This document shows, in pieces, positions 22,336 to 30,036 of a DNA stretch of 44,043 nt; position 1 is the stretch's first letter, and each line of letters begins with the position of its first letter. The position numbers and the translations under genes were made by a program. The stretch is from Bacteroidales bacterium (GTDB lineage Bacteria; Bacteroidota; Bacteroidia; Bacteroidales; Bacteroidaceae): NCBI GenBank assembly GCA_004554665.1, contig SFKY01000011.1:1-44043 (forward strand), in the 5' to 3' direction. The notes beneath the pieces were generated by a model, which had not been told where the DNA came from, searched no databases, and saw nothing but the letters and a program-made list of their open reading frames with translations.

Positions 22336-23670
22336 ATGAAAGCAGTAGAAGTTGTTGAGAATCTCAAGCGCAGATTCCCCAATGAGCCTGAGTACATCCA
22401 GGCAGTCAGTCAAGTTTTGGGAACCATCGAGGAGGAGTATAACAAGCATCCGGAGTTTGACCGTATGAACCTGATAGAGCGCCTGTGTGTGCCTGATCGT
22501 ATCATACAGTTCCGTGTCAACTGGATAGACGACCGTGGTAATGTCCAGACCAATATGGGTTACCGCGTACAGCACAACAATGCTATCGGCCCGTACAAGG
22601 GAGGAATCCGCTTCCACGCATCCGTGAACCAGTCGATTCTCAAATTCCTTGCCTTTGAGCAGACTTTCAAGAACTCTCTGACCACGTTGCCGATGGGTGG
22701 CGGTAAGGGCGGTTCCGATTTCTCTCCCCGTGGCAAGAGCAACGCCGAGGTTATGCGTTTCTGTCAGGCGTTTATGTTGGAACTGTATCGCCATATCGGT
22801 CCCGACGAGGACGTACCGGCTGGAGATATCGGCGTGGGAGGCCGCGAGGTGGCCTATATGTTCGGTATGTACAAGAAACTGACACACCAGTTCCAGGGCG
22901 TGCTGACAGGTAAGGGACAGGAGTTTGGCGGCTCGCGCATCCGTCCGGAGGCAACGGGCTACGGCAACATCTACTTCCTGCAGAACATGCTGGCTACGCG
23001 CAACATAGACATCAAGGGCAAGACCGTGCTCGTGTCAGGTTCCGGCAACGTGGCACAGTACACCATCGAGAAACTCATCGAACTGGGTGCCAAACCTGTC
23101 ACCTGTTCCGACTCAGACGGCTATATCTACGATCCCGACGGCATCGACCGCGAGAAGCTGGATTATATCATGGAACTGAAGAATGTGGAGCGCGGCCGTA
23201 TCCGTGAGTATGCTGAGAAATACGGCGTGAAATACGTGGAGGGAGCCAAACCTTGGTTCGAGAAGGCCGACATTGCTACGCCTTGTGCCACGCAGAACGA
23301 GATCAACGAGGAGGCTGCCCGCGCGCTGGTAGACAATGGTGTCATCGCCGTGACCGAAGGTGCCAACATGCCGACTACTCCCGAGGCCATCAAGGTATTC
23401 CAGGACGCACGCATCCTGTATTGCCCGGGTAAGGCGAGCAACGCCGGCGGTGTGGCAGTGTCGGGTCTGGAGATGACACAGAACTCAGAGCGTCTGCGCT
23501 GGAGCCGTGAAGAGGTTGACAACAAGCTCCGCGATATCATGAACGATATCCATGCCAACTGTGTGAAGTACGGCACCGAGCCCGACGGCTATATCAACTA
23601 TGTGAAGGGTGCCAACATCGCAGGCTTCCTCAAGGTTGCGCGTGCGATGATGGCACAGGGCGTGGTCTAA
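22336..23670 (+). CDS. gdhA: NADP-type glutamate dehydrogenase (hexameric)
   Basis: 444 residues from ATG 22336, the normal length for the small hexameric enzyme; in-frame codons further upstream lie across the promoter. Substrate-binding PYKGGIRFH (Lys88), catalytic Lys124 in LPMGGGKGGSDF, and PAGDIGVGGREVAYMFG are conserved; the nucleotide fold begins near GKTVLVSGSGNVAQY. It makes glutamate from 2-oxoglutarate and ammonia, the main route of nitrogen assimilation in ammonia-rich gut or rumen anaerobes. NADP preference is inferred from the family. The stop (23668-23670) overlaps the stop of the convergent fucosidase gene. Confidence 0.96.
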   Translation: MKAVEVVENLKRRFPNEPEYIQAVSQVLGTIEEEYNKHPEFDRMNLIERLCVPDRIIQFRVNWIDDRGNVQTNMGYRVQHNNAIGPYKGGIRFHASVNQSILKFLAFEQTFKNSLTTLPMGGGKGGSDFSPRGKSNAEVMRFCQAFMLELYRHIGPDEDVPAGDIGVGGREVAYMFGMYKKLTHQFQGVLTGKGQEFGGSRIRPEATGYGNIYFLQNMLATRNIDIKGKTVLVSGSGNVAQYTIEKLIELGAKPVTCSDSDGYIYDPDGIDREKLDYIMELKNVERGRIREYAEKYGVKYVEGAKPWFEKADIATPCATQNEINEEAARALVDNGVIAVTEGANMPTTPEAIKVFQDARILYCPGKASNAGGVAVSGLEMTQNSERLRWSREEVDNKLRDIMNDIHANCVKYGTEPDGYINYVKGANIAGFLKVARAMMAQGVV

Positions 23671-25085
23671 AACTCTATTTTCACCACATCATCCATCTTG
23701 ATGCGCTTGTTCTTGTCCACTTTGAAGTGGAGAAAGCCGTCACGGTGGATGAAAGGAATGGATTCGCCGGTGCGCAACAGCACCACGCGCGAAGGCTTAC
23801 GGGCAGTGACGAGGGAAACCTGGTCTCTGCCCTTTGGCATAATATGTGCATAGAGTGTGTTGTCGCCACGCCGGGTAAGCTTGACGTTGCACAGTTGGGT
23901 GCCGGGAGAGGGTTGGGTGCCAAAGACTGATTCCTTGCCGTAGGCCATCCACTGTTTCAGACTGTCCATGCAGTGGTAGAAATTGGGGTGCATGTCGCCC
24001 TCGGGCGAGGGTCCGATGTTGGCAAGGAAGTTGCCGCCCAATGAGCGGGTCTCGGTAAAGCGTCCGAAGAACCAATCCATACTCCTGAAGTTTCCCTTCT
24101 TGTCGTATCCCCATCCTCCACCATACGTCCACAGGTCTTCTTGCTCCCACCAGACAAACGGGATGTAGGTAGGCGTACTACATTCGAAAGGAGTGGTAAA
24201 GTCGCCTACACGCACACTGGTGCCGTTGGGATTGTCAGGGTCTACGATGTTGTTCCAGCGGTCGTTGACCACAATGCCCGGCTGCAGCGACCTTACCCAT
24301 GCGTACAACTGCTCGGTGTTCAGTTCTGTTATTCCGTCCCATCCCATTCCGTCGAGCCACAATAGGTCAATCTTTCCATATCGGGTAAGCAATTCTTCGA
24401 TTTGCCGGAGCACGTACCCGACAAACTTGACGTATTCTCTGTAGTTGGCAGCCGAGTCGGTGATGACCATGTGTTGCTTGCGGGTCTTCTCCTTGAACCA
24501 CGTCTTGGCAAATGCGCCCGGATAGTGCCAGTCTCGTGGCGAGTAATACAGTCCCACGCGCAGTCCTGCTTTCCTGCAGCCTTCTACATATTCTTTTATT
24601 AAGTCCCTTCCTTGCAGATACTGCTTGGTTCCAATGCCATACTTCGAAGGCCACAGGGCGTAGCCGTCGTGGTGGCGTGCGGTCATCACGGCATAGGTGA
24701 ATCCTGCATCCTTGGCAGCCCGCAGATAGCGGTCGGGCGATTGTGTCGGGTTGAATCTCTTGGCCATTGCGTAATATTGTTTGGGCGTATGCTGGTGCTT
24801 TCCGGCGTAAGGGAAGTCCTTGATCATGTTCCAAGAGGGCTGCACGCCCTCCACGCTGTGTATGCCCCAGTGCATAAAGAGACCTAAGGTAGCCTCGGGG
24901 TACCATTGGGCATCCGGGTGCGGATTGGGGAATGTGGTTGGAGCGGATGGCGTGGATGCTATAAACTGTTGGGCACGGGCAATGTCGGCATCATCGATTC
25001 GATAGTCGTCGGGGTTGATACGTGGTTGTGCCTGAAGAGTGAGGACAGCCAGCAGGGCTGCAGTGCTAATCAATGAGTGTTTCAT
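23667..25085 (-). CDS. Secreted alpha-L-fucosidase (GH29)
   Basis: 472 residues from ATG 25085, giving the signal peptide MKHSLISTAALLAVLTLQAQ. GH29 marks: GLFMHWGIHSVEG (68-80), VMTARHHDGYALWPSKY (133-149) and LLWLDG (241-246), whose Asp245 is the expected nucleophile; the C-terminal part is a small beta domain. It is a retaining exo-enzyme removing L-fucose from host or plant glycans, probably periplasmic; no lipobox is seen. It has no susCD neighbours, so it is an orphan enzyme outside a polysaccharide-utilisation locus. The promoter region carries dispersed repeat copy B. Confidence 0.93.
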   Translation of the reverse strand: MKHSLISTAALLAVLTLQAQPRINPDDYRIDDADIARAQQFIASTPSAPTTFPNPHPDAQWYPEATLGLFMHWGIHSVEGVQPSWNMIKDFPYAGKHQHTPKQYYAMAKRFNPTQSPDRYLRAAKDAGFTYAVMTARHHDGYALWPSKYGIGTKQYLQGRDLIKEYVEGCRKAGLRVGLYYSPRDWHYPGAFAKTWFKEKTRKQHMVITDSAANYREYVKFVGYVLRQIEELLTRYGKIDLLWLDGMGWDGITELNTEQLYAWVRSLQPGIVVNDRWNNIVDPDNPNGTSVRVGDFTTPFECSTPTYIPFVWWEQEDLWTYGGGWGYDKKGNFRSMDWFFGRFTETRSLGGNFLANIGPSPEGDMHPNFYHCMDSLKQWMAYGKESVFGTQPSPGTQLCNVKLTRRGDNTLYAHIMPKGRDQVSLVTARKPSRVVLLRTGESIPFIHRDGFLHFKVDKNKRIKMDDVVKIEF

Positions 25086-25159
25086 GTTTTTGATGGTTTT
25101 GTTGCATTGAGGAAGATTGGGTAGGGGCATGCCGCCCGGTGTTCTTGCACAGTCGGTCT

Positions 25160-25246
25160 CCGCCTATCTTCTACAAAGATAGCGCAAACCAACGCAATGG
25201 AGCTTGTTCCGATTGCTGAGGTGCCGCCTATCTTCTACAAAGATAG
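25160..25246. repeat. Three-hairpin dispersed repeat, copy B
   Basis: Stem-loops at 25164-25182 (CTATCTT, loop, AAGATAG), core 25195-25215 (CAAT-GGAGC-TT-GTTCC-G-ATTG) and 25228-25246 (CTATCTT, loop, AAGATAG). It aligns with copy A (5554-5641) over the full length with one 1-nt gap. Both outer hairpins contain minus-strand TATCTTTG (25174-25181 and 25238-25245), upstream of the fucosidase gene. Confidence 0.85.
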
Positions 25247-25269
25247 TGCAAACCTTCCAATTGTGCAAG
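25238..25269 (-). promoter_or_regulatory. Probable promoter of the fucosidase gene, inside repeat copy B
   Basis: Minus strand: CTTG (25269-25266), 20 bp, TATCTTTG (25245-25238). The inner box at 25174-25181 has no -33 partner. The leader would be about 145 nt and carry the rest of the repeat. Confidence 0.55.
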
Positions 25270-25282
25270 CGAACGGGAAAAT

Positions 25283-25318
25283 AAAAAAAGGATTTGGACG
25301 TATCCAAATCCTTTTTTT
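25283..25318. terminator. Bidirectional terminator next to tRNA-Arg
   Basis: A7, then GGATTTGG (25290-25297), loop, CCAAATCC (25304-25311), then T7. It has a T-tract in both directions; on the minus strand it directly follows the tRNA 3' end. Confidence 0.85.
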
Positions 25319-25319
25319 G

Positions 25320-25393
25320 TGATTCCGGCGGGATTCAAACCCACAACCTTCTGATCCGTAGTCAGATGCTCTATTCAGTTGAGCTACGGAACC
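25320..25393 (-). tRNA. tRNA-Arg (anticodon ACG)
   Basis: The 74-nt minus-strand sequence folds as a cloverleaf: acceptor GGTTCCG/CGGAATC (one G-T pair) with discriminator A; D-arm GCTC/GAGC; anticodon arm TCTGA/TCAGA around CTACGGA, giving anticodon ACG (read as ICG after deamination); T-arm GTGGG-TTTGAAT-CCCGC. CCA is not encoded. It has its own promoter (25448-25479) and terminator. Confidence 0.95.
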
Positions 25394-25447
25394 AACTTTT
25401 AAGTTTTGCTTTCCGTAAGGCGTTAGCCTTGTTTCTGAATTGCGAGT

Positions 25448-25479
25448 GCAAAGGTAAGGAGTTTTTTTGTAACCTCCAA
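25448..25479 (-). promoter_or_regulatory. Promoter of tRNA-Arg
   Basis: Minus strand TTTG (25479-25476), exactly 20 bp, then TACCTTTG (25455-25448): a perfect Bacteroidetes promoter 55 nt before the tRNA 5' end. Confidence 0.75.
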
Positions 25480-25510
25480 ACTTTTTCCAAACTTTTTTCA
25501 AAAAACTTTC

Positions 25511-25553
25511 AAAAAAGCCCCCGATTCTCATGATTTCGCATAGAATCGGGGGC
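25511..25553 (-). terminator. Terminator of htpG
   Basis: GCCCCCGATTCT (25517-25528) and AGAATCGGGGGC (25542-25553) form a perfect 12-bp GC-rich stem; six T residues follow on the minus strand. It lies 18 nt beyond the htpG stop. Confidence 0.9.
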
Positions 25554-25571
25554 TGTCAGGTCTATTTTGGC

Positions 25572-27626
25572 TTATTTTATCAAGTCAATCGAACGTTTGA
25601 GGAAAGCGTTGAGGCGTGCGCCCTTCAGCATGCCGTTTTGCAGCAGTGCCAAGTCTATCAACTGGCTTACCACTCCGTTGCCGGCAGCATATTCGTCGAT
25701 AATCTGCTTTTTCTTGTCACGCTGTTCGTTGATGGCCTTCTGTGTGTTGGCCTTGTCGTCTTTCTCCTCTTGGCTGATTTCTTCGGGTTTCTTGCCGTTC
25801 TGGCTCTGTTCGAGTGCGGCCAGCCGCGCTTCCTGTCCCCTGAGCTCGCTCACCACGGGCTTCAGTGCGTCAGCCGTAGCCTTAGTGGCATTGTCCAACA
25901 CCTCTTTCACCAGCGGATGGTCTGTGTTGAGCACCAGTGAGTACGAGTCGGGCATCTGGGCGTAGAATCCCATGCCCTCTTGGTAGCGGCTCATGTCTTT
26001 CATACGGCGCATGTACTCGTTTTGGGTAATCACTACCGGCTGGTTGGCCTCGCCCAGCGGCAATACGTCTACCATAAACTCAGCCTTGTCCATCTTTGGC
26101 ATCTGTGAGCGGAATATCTCTGACAGATTGTCACGCTCGTCGTCGGTCAGTTCGCTCTTCTTGGCCTCTTCTTTGACAATCAGTCGGTCTACGATGTCCG
26201 CATCCACGCGGGTGAAGCGGCTTTTCTCGAGTTTCTGTTCCAGCATCGAGGCCATCGGCGTGTCCAGTTGGCCGTCGAGCAGGAGCACACTGTAGCCCTT
26301 TGCCTTGGCAGCCTCGATGTAGGCATACTGCTCCGTGGCGTCATTGGCATACAGGTAGACCACCGTGTCGTCCTTGTCGGTCTGGTTGTCCTTGATCAGC
26401 GTGCGGTATTCGTCGAGCGTGAAGTATTTACCCTCCACATCCTTCAGCAGGGTGAAGTCCTTGGCGCGGTCGTAGAAGTCGTTTTGCGACAGCATACCGT
26501 AGTTGATGAATATCTTCAGGTCATCCCACTTCTCTTCGTAGGCCTTGCGATCTTCCTTGAAGATGCTCTGCAGCCGGTCGGCCACCTTCTTGGTGATATA
26601 GGTGGATATTTTCTTCACGTTGGCATCGCTCTGCAGGTAGCTGCGGCTTACGTTGAGCGGAATGTCCGGTGAGTCGATGACACCATGCAGCAGCGTGAGG
26701 AAGTCGGGCACGATACCCTCCACCTGGTCGGTCACGAATACCTGGTTGCAGTAGAGCTGTATCTTGTTGCGTTGCAGTTCCAGGTTGCTCTTCACGCGAG
26801 GGAAGTAGAGTATACCCGTCAGGTTAAACGGATAGTCGACGTTCAGATGAATCCAGAAGAGCGGTTCATCGTGCATGGGGTACAGTGTGCGGTAGAAGCT
26901 CTTGTAGTCCTCATCCTTCAGGGTGCTCGGTGCCTTGGCCCAGAGCGGCTCTACGCTGTTGATCACGTTGTCCTCATCGGTATCCACATACTTGCCGTCT
27001 TTCCACTCTTGCTTCTTGCCGAAAACCACGGGCACTGCGAGGAACTTGCAGTACTTGTTGAGCAGCGATTCGATGCGGGCCTTCTCGAGAAACTCCTTGC
27101 AGTCGTCATCGATATGGAGGATGATATCCGTACCGCGGTCTTCCTTCTCCACATCCTCAAGTGTATATTCCGGACTGCCGTCACAGCTCCACTTCACGGC
27201 CTGCGCGCCTTCTTTGTAGCTCTTGGTCACAATGTCCACCTGTCGGCTTACCATGAATGCCGAGTAGAATCCCAGGCCGAAATGGCCGATAATGGCGTTG
27301 GCCTTGTCCTTATACTTCTCCAGGAAGTCGTTCACACCCGAGAAGGCGATCTGGTTGATGTAGCGGTCCACCTCCTCGGCGGTCATACCGATACCCCGGT
27401 CGCTGATGGTGAGGGTTCCTGCCTCCTTGTCCAGCGTGACACGTACGGCCAGATCGCCCATCTCACCCTTGAAGTCACCCTGTGCGGCCAGGGTCTTTAT
27501 CTTCTGCGTGGCATCCACGGCGTTCGACACCATCTCACGCAGGAATATCTCATGATCTGAGTAAAGAAATTTCTTGATGACAGGGAATATGTTCTCTGTC
27601 GTTACACCTATATTACCTTTTTGCAT
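25572..27626 (-). CDS. htpG: Molecular chaperone HtpG (Hsp90)
   Basis: 684 residues. The N-terminal GHKL ATPase has HEIFLREMVSNAVDATQKI (N-box), ISDRGIGMTAEEVDRYINQI (G1) and GHFGLGFYSAFMV (G2/lid). The middle domain includes LYCNQVFVTDQVEGIVPDFL and GVIDSPDIPLNVSRSYLQ; the C-terminal region carries the dimerisation part and a Gln/Lys-rich helix. HtpG is a cytosolic ATP-dependent client-remodelling chaperone. It is somewhat longer than the E. coli protein (624), as usual in Bacteroidetes. No clear TAnnTTTG box was found upstream; heat-shock control cannot be judged. Confidence 0.97.
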   Translation of the reverse strand: MQKGNIGVTTENIFPVIKKFLYSDHEIFLREMVSNAVDATQKIKTLAAQGDFKGEMGDLAVRVTLDKEAGTLTISDRGIGMTAEEVDRYINQIAFSGVNDFLEKYKDKANAIIGHFGLGFYSAFMVSRQVDIVTKSYKEGAQAVKWSCDGSPEYTLEDVEKEDRGTDIILHIDDDCKEFLEKARIESLLNKYCKFLAVPVVFGKKQEWKDGKYVDTDEDNVINSVEPLWAKAPSTLKDEDYKSFYRTLYPMHDEPLFWIHLNVDYPFNLTGILYFPRVKSNLELQRNKIQLYCNQVFVTDQVEGIVPDFLTLLHGVIDSPDIPLNVSRSYLQSDANVKKISTYITKKVADRLQSIFKEDRKAYEEKWDDLKIFINYGMLSQNDFYDRAKDFTLLKDVEGKYFTLDEYRTLIKDNQTDKDDTVVYLYANDATEQYAYIEAAKAKGYSVLLLDGQLDTPMASMLEQKLEKSRFTRVDADIVDRLIVKEEAKKSELTDDERDNLSEIFRSQMPKMDKAEFMVDVLPLGEANQPVVITQNEYMRRMKDMSRYQEGMGFYAQMPDSYSLVLNTDHPLVKEVLDNATKATADALKPVVSELRGQEARLAALEQSQNGKKPEEISQEEKDDKANTQKAINEQRDKKKQIIDEYAAGNGVVSQLIDLALLQNGMLKGARLNAFLKRSIDLIK

Positions 27627-27672
27627 AGTTGTAAGTTGTTATTTGTATTGTTACTTCTGACCATCGATTTAC

Positions 27673-27703
27673 AAAAACCGTGCCAAATTTGTCGGCACGG
27701 TTT
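27673..27703 (-). terminator. Terminator of the porin-imelysin-DHOR-ccsBA operon
   Basis: AAACCGTGCC (27675-27684) / GGCACGGTTT (27694-27703) gives a 10-bp stem; on the minus strand a T-run follows. It lies 12 nt beyond the ccsBA stop and upstream of htpG. Confidence 0.8.
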
Positions 27704-27715
27704 CCGCATCATCGG

Positions 27716-29914
27716 TTATCCGTAATAGGAGTGCATGCCTCCCATGAGATAGTTGACCCCGAAATAGGTCATCAGCAGCGAGGCGAAAGCGCCGCATACA
27801 AACAAGTGGAACAGCAGTGGCCGCTGCAATGCCGGCACCGACCTGCCGTGTAGCGGAATGGCATACACCATGAGCGTAATCAGCGCCCACACCTCCTTGG
27901 GGTCCCAGTTCCAGTAACAGCCCCATGAGATATTGGCCCACACAGCGCCGATGAAGATGCCTATGGCCAGCAGCGCCACTGCAGGATAGAGCATCACACG
28001 CCCCAACAGCATGAGAGGGGCGGCTGTCTCACGCCGGCTGACGAGCGCCGTGAGCGAACAGACAAAGGTGAGCGACAATAGCGCGTAGGCAAGCATGATG
28101 ACCGACACGTGCAGGCTGAGCAGGGGCGACCTGAGTACGGGCATGGTCGGTGTGATGGTGGGGTCGGCCTCGGCCATGTGGCTCACCAACAGGAAGAAGC
28201 CGCTCACCACAAGTCCGAAGGGCAGCATGATGCGCCAGTGCCAACTTGTCACGATGGCCGTCAGCAGCGATGCCCATGCCAGGACCATCATCGTCTCATA
28301 GCCATTGGCCAGCGGTACCGTACCCGAGGCCATCCAGCGCAATACGAGCACAGCCGTGAGCGCCATCCATGCCAGTAGTCCGAGCGTCCACACCACCGGG
28401 AATCTCCGATGCCTCCGCCTGCCCCTGCCCAGACCGATGATAGAGGCGATGAGCAGGGCCATGCCTACGGCGAGACAGCCCTTGTACAGCCATCCCGTGA
28501 TGTCTGCCTGCAGATAGGCCCGCTCCGCCCACGTGCGTGTGGCCGGAGGTAATGAACCCGCGGCATGCAACTGCTGGTAGCGGTGCATCTTGGTTATCAT
28601 GCTGTCCATCTCGGCATAGGCATGCACCTTGGCGTATTGGTACAACAGCGTAAACGCGCCGCGTATGTACAGGCTGTCGGCTGTCGGCAGACTGTGCGGC
28701 AGGCTATCGGTGGGCGACAGCCATACCGTCTGGCCCCCATGCGTGTGGGGAAACATCTTGAGCGGTTTGCCTTTGCGCAAGTCAAACACCAGCTGCAGCC
28801 GCTCGTCCATGTCGTTGGCTTGGCGGCAGCACGCGCTGTGGTCTCCCTGCCAGTAGCGGTTCACATAGGGACCGAGCACATAGTTGCGCGAGGGGTATCC
28901 GAAAAAACCGTTGAGCGAGATGGGGTTGGGGAGCAGCAGCCGGTTGCCCAACTCCTTGCCACGCAGGCGGATGCACTGTTCGGTGGCCCAATCGTCGCCC
29001 CAGAAGATCCATCCGCAGAGCACCTGTGTGGCCGTGAGTCCTCGATACGAGGTGTCTCCGCACAACTTTCTTATAAAGGCTGTGGCATACGACTGCAGGG
29101 TGCAGATGCGGTCGCCCGACAGCACATAGAGCTGCCCCATGCGTTCGGCCGTCTCCCGTGGCAGGGTAGGGGCAGCCTGCAGTGGGGTGGCCAGACCGAG
29201 TCCTATGGCCACACCTCCGAGACAGCGGCGCAAAGTGTCGCTGCGCAGTGTCGTGCGGAATCCTCCGTGCGGGTCGGCCAAGAGGGCGATAAGTGCCATG
29301 AAGAGCAGCGCGTAGCCCGCATAGGTGATGGGCGTGCCCCACGGATCGGCGTTGATGGCCAGCGTGGTGCCGTGTCCATCCTCGTCGTACCCGCTCTGGT
29401 AGAGCCTCAGGCCGCGATGGCACAGGATGTGGTTCATCGACACCGTGGCGCGGAAGTGCCCGTCACCCTCCGTCACCGTCACTACCGATGTGTAGTCGGC
29501 CGGCGTTTGCGTGCCAGCGTCATACTGCACGCTGAACTGGTCGAGCCTGAGACCGAAGGGCAGCTTCCGCATCGTAGCGTGTCCATCGGCGCCGGTCACT
29601 ACCCATTCCTCTGTCATTTCACCCTCTCGCAGATGCACCGTGCCCGTGGCGGCGGTGAGACGGGTCACCAGCGCCCCGGCCAAGATGAGCAGCAGGGCGG
29701 CGTGCAGTGCCCACACGCTCCACCGGTGGGGCTTGTGGCGCATGAGCCACAGCACCGATACCAGTGTCAGCAACGCCCACAGACACACAAACCATCCGCT
29801 GCCGTACACGTGGTGTACAGCAGCAGACTGGCCTTGACAGGTGCCGATGGCGGTGGCCGCTGCCATGACCGCCATCGGCAGCACATAAGAGAAATATAAC
29901 GTTTTTTTCATCAT
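27716..29914 (-). CDS. Fused CcsB/CcsA (System II) cytochrome c maturation protein
   Basis: About 732 residues from ATG 29914. The N-terminal part (about 1-270) is ResB/CcsB-like: membrane helices around a periplasmic domain (VHLREGEMTEEWVVTGADGH; NHILCHRGLRLYQSGYDEDG). The C-terminal third is a CcsA haem-handling domain with a string of helices and the tryptophan-rich WGCYWNWDPKE motif at 664-674. Fused CcsBA exports haem and attaches it to CxxCH motifs in the periplasm. It lies 122 nt after a gene for a protein with two CxxCH sites, its likely substrate. The middle region (about 285-460) is a periplasmic insertion I do not recognise. Confidence 0.9.
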   Translation of the reverse strand: MMKKTLYFSYVLPMAVMAAATAIGTCQGQSAAVHHVYGSGWFVCLWALLTLVSVLWLMRHKPHRWSVWALHAALLLILAGALVTRLTAATGTVHLREGEMTEEWVVTGADGHATMRKLPFGLRLDQFSVQYDAGTQTPADYTSVVTVTEGDGHFRATVSMNHILCHRGLRLYQSGYDEDGHGTTLAINADPWGTPITYAGYALLFMALIALLADPHGGFRTTLRSDTLRRCLGGVAIGLGLATPLQAAPTLPRETAERMGQLYVLSGDRICTLQSYATAFIRKLCGDTSYRGLTATQVLCGWIFWGDDWATEQCIRLRGKELGNRLLLPNPISLNGFFGYPSRNYVLGPYVNRYWQGDHSACCRQANDMDERLQLVFDLRKGKPLKMFPHTHGGQTVWLSPTDSLPHSLPTADSLYIRGAFTLLYQYAKVHAYAEMDSMITKMHRYQQLHAAGSLPPATRTWAERAYLQADITGWLYKGCLAVGMALLIASIIGLGRGRRRHRRFPVVWTLGLLAWMALTAVLVLRWMASGTVPLANGYETMMVLAWASLLTAIVTSWHWRIMLPFGLVVSGFFLLVSHMAEADPTITPTMPVLRSPLLSLHVSVIMLAYALLSLTFVCSLTALVSRRETAAPLMLLGRVMLYPAVALLAIGIFIGAVWANISWGCYWNWDPKEVWALITLMVYAIPLHGRSVPALQRPLLFHLFVCGAFASLLMTYFGVNYLMGGMHSYYG

Positions 29915-29957
29915 TTGCCTATATCCATTGGTTGGGGTAGTGATGGCCTTTGGTTTT

Positions 29958-30017
29958 CCTAAATGCTGCATTTAGGCATGCTAAATGCCATGATTAGCGC
30001 CGTAAAGGTGGCATTTA
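29958..30017. repeat. TAAATGCC-family repeat (copy 3) between DHOR and ccsBA
   Basis: Hairpin CCTAAATGC-T-GCATTTAGG (29958-29976), then TAAATGCCATGATTAGCGC (29982-30000) closed by TGGCATTTA (30009-30017). It shares the CCATGATTAGCG core with 5711-5746 and 10460-10508 and lies inside the operon, 20 nt after the DHOR stop. Confidence 0.8.
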
Positions 30018-30036
30018 CGAAAAATATTGGTCCCCA

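Noticed and set aside
28565..29899. Plus-strand open frame of 444 codons opposite ccsBA
   Set aside because: Shadow of a gene with clear CcsA motifs; no domain pattern of its own.
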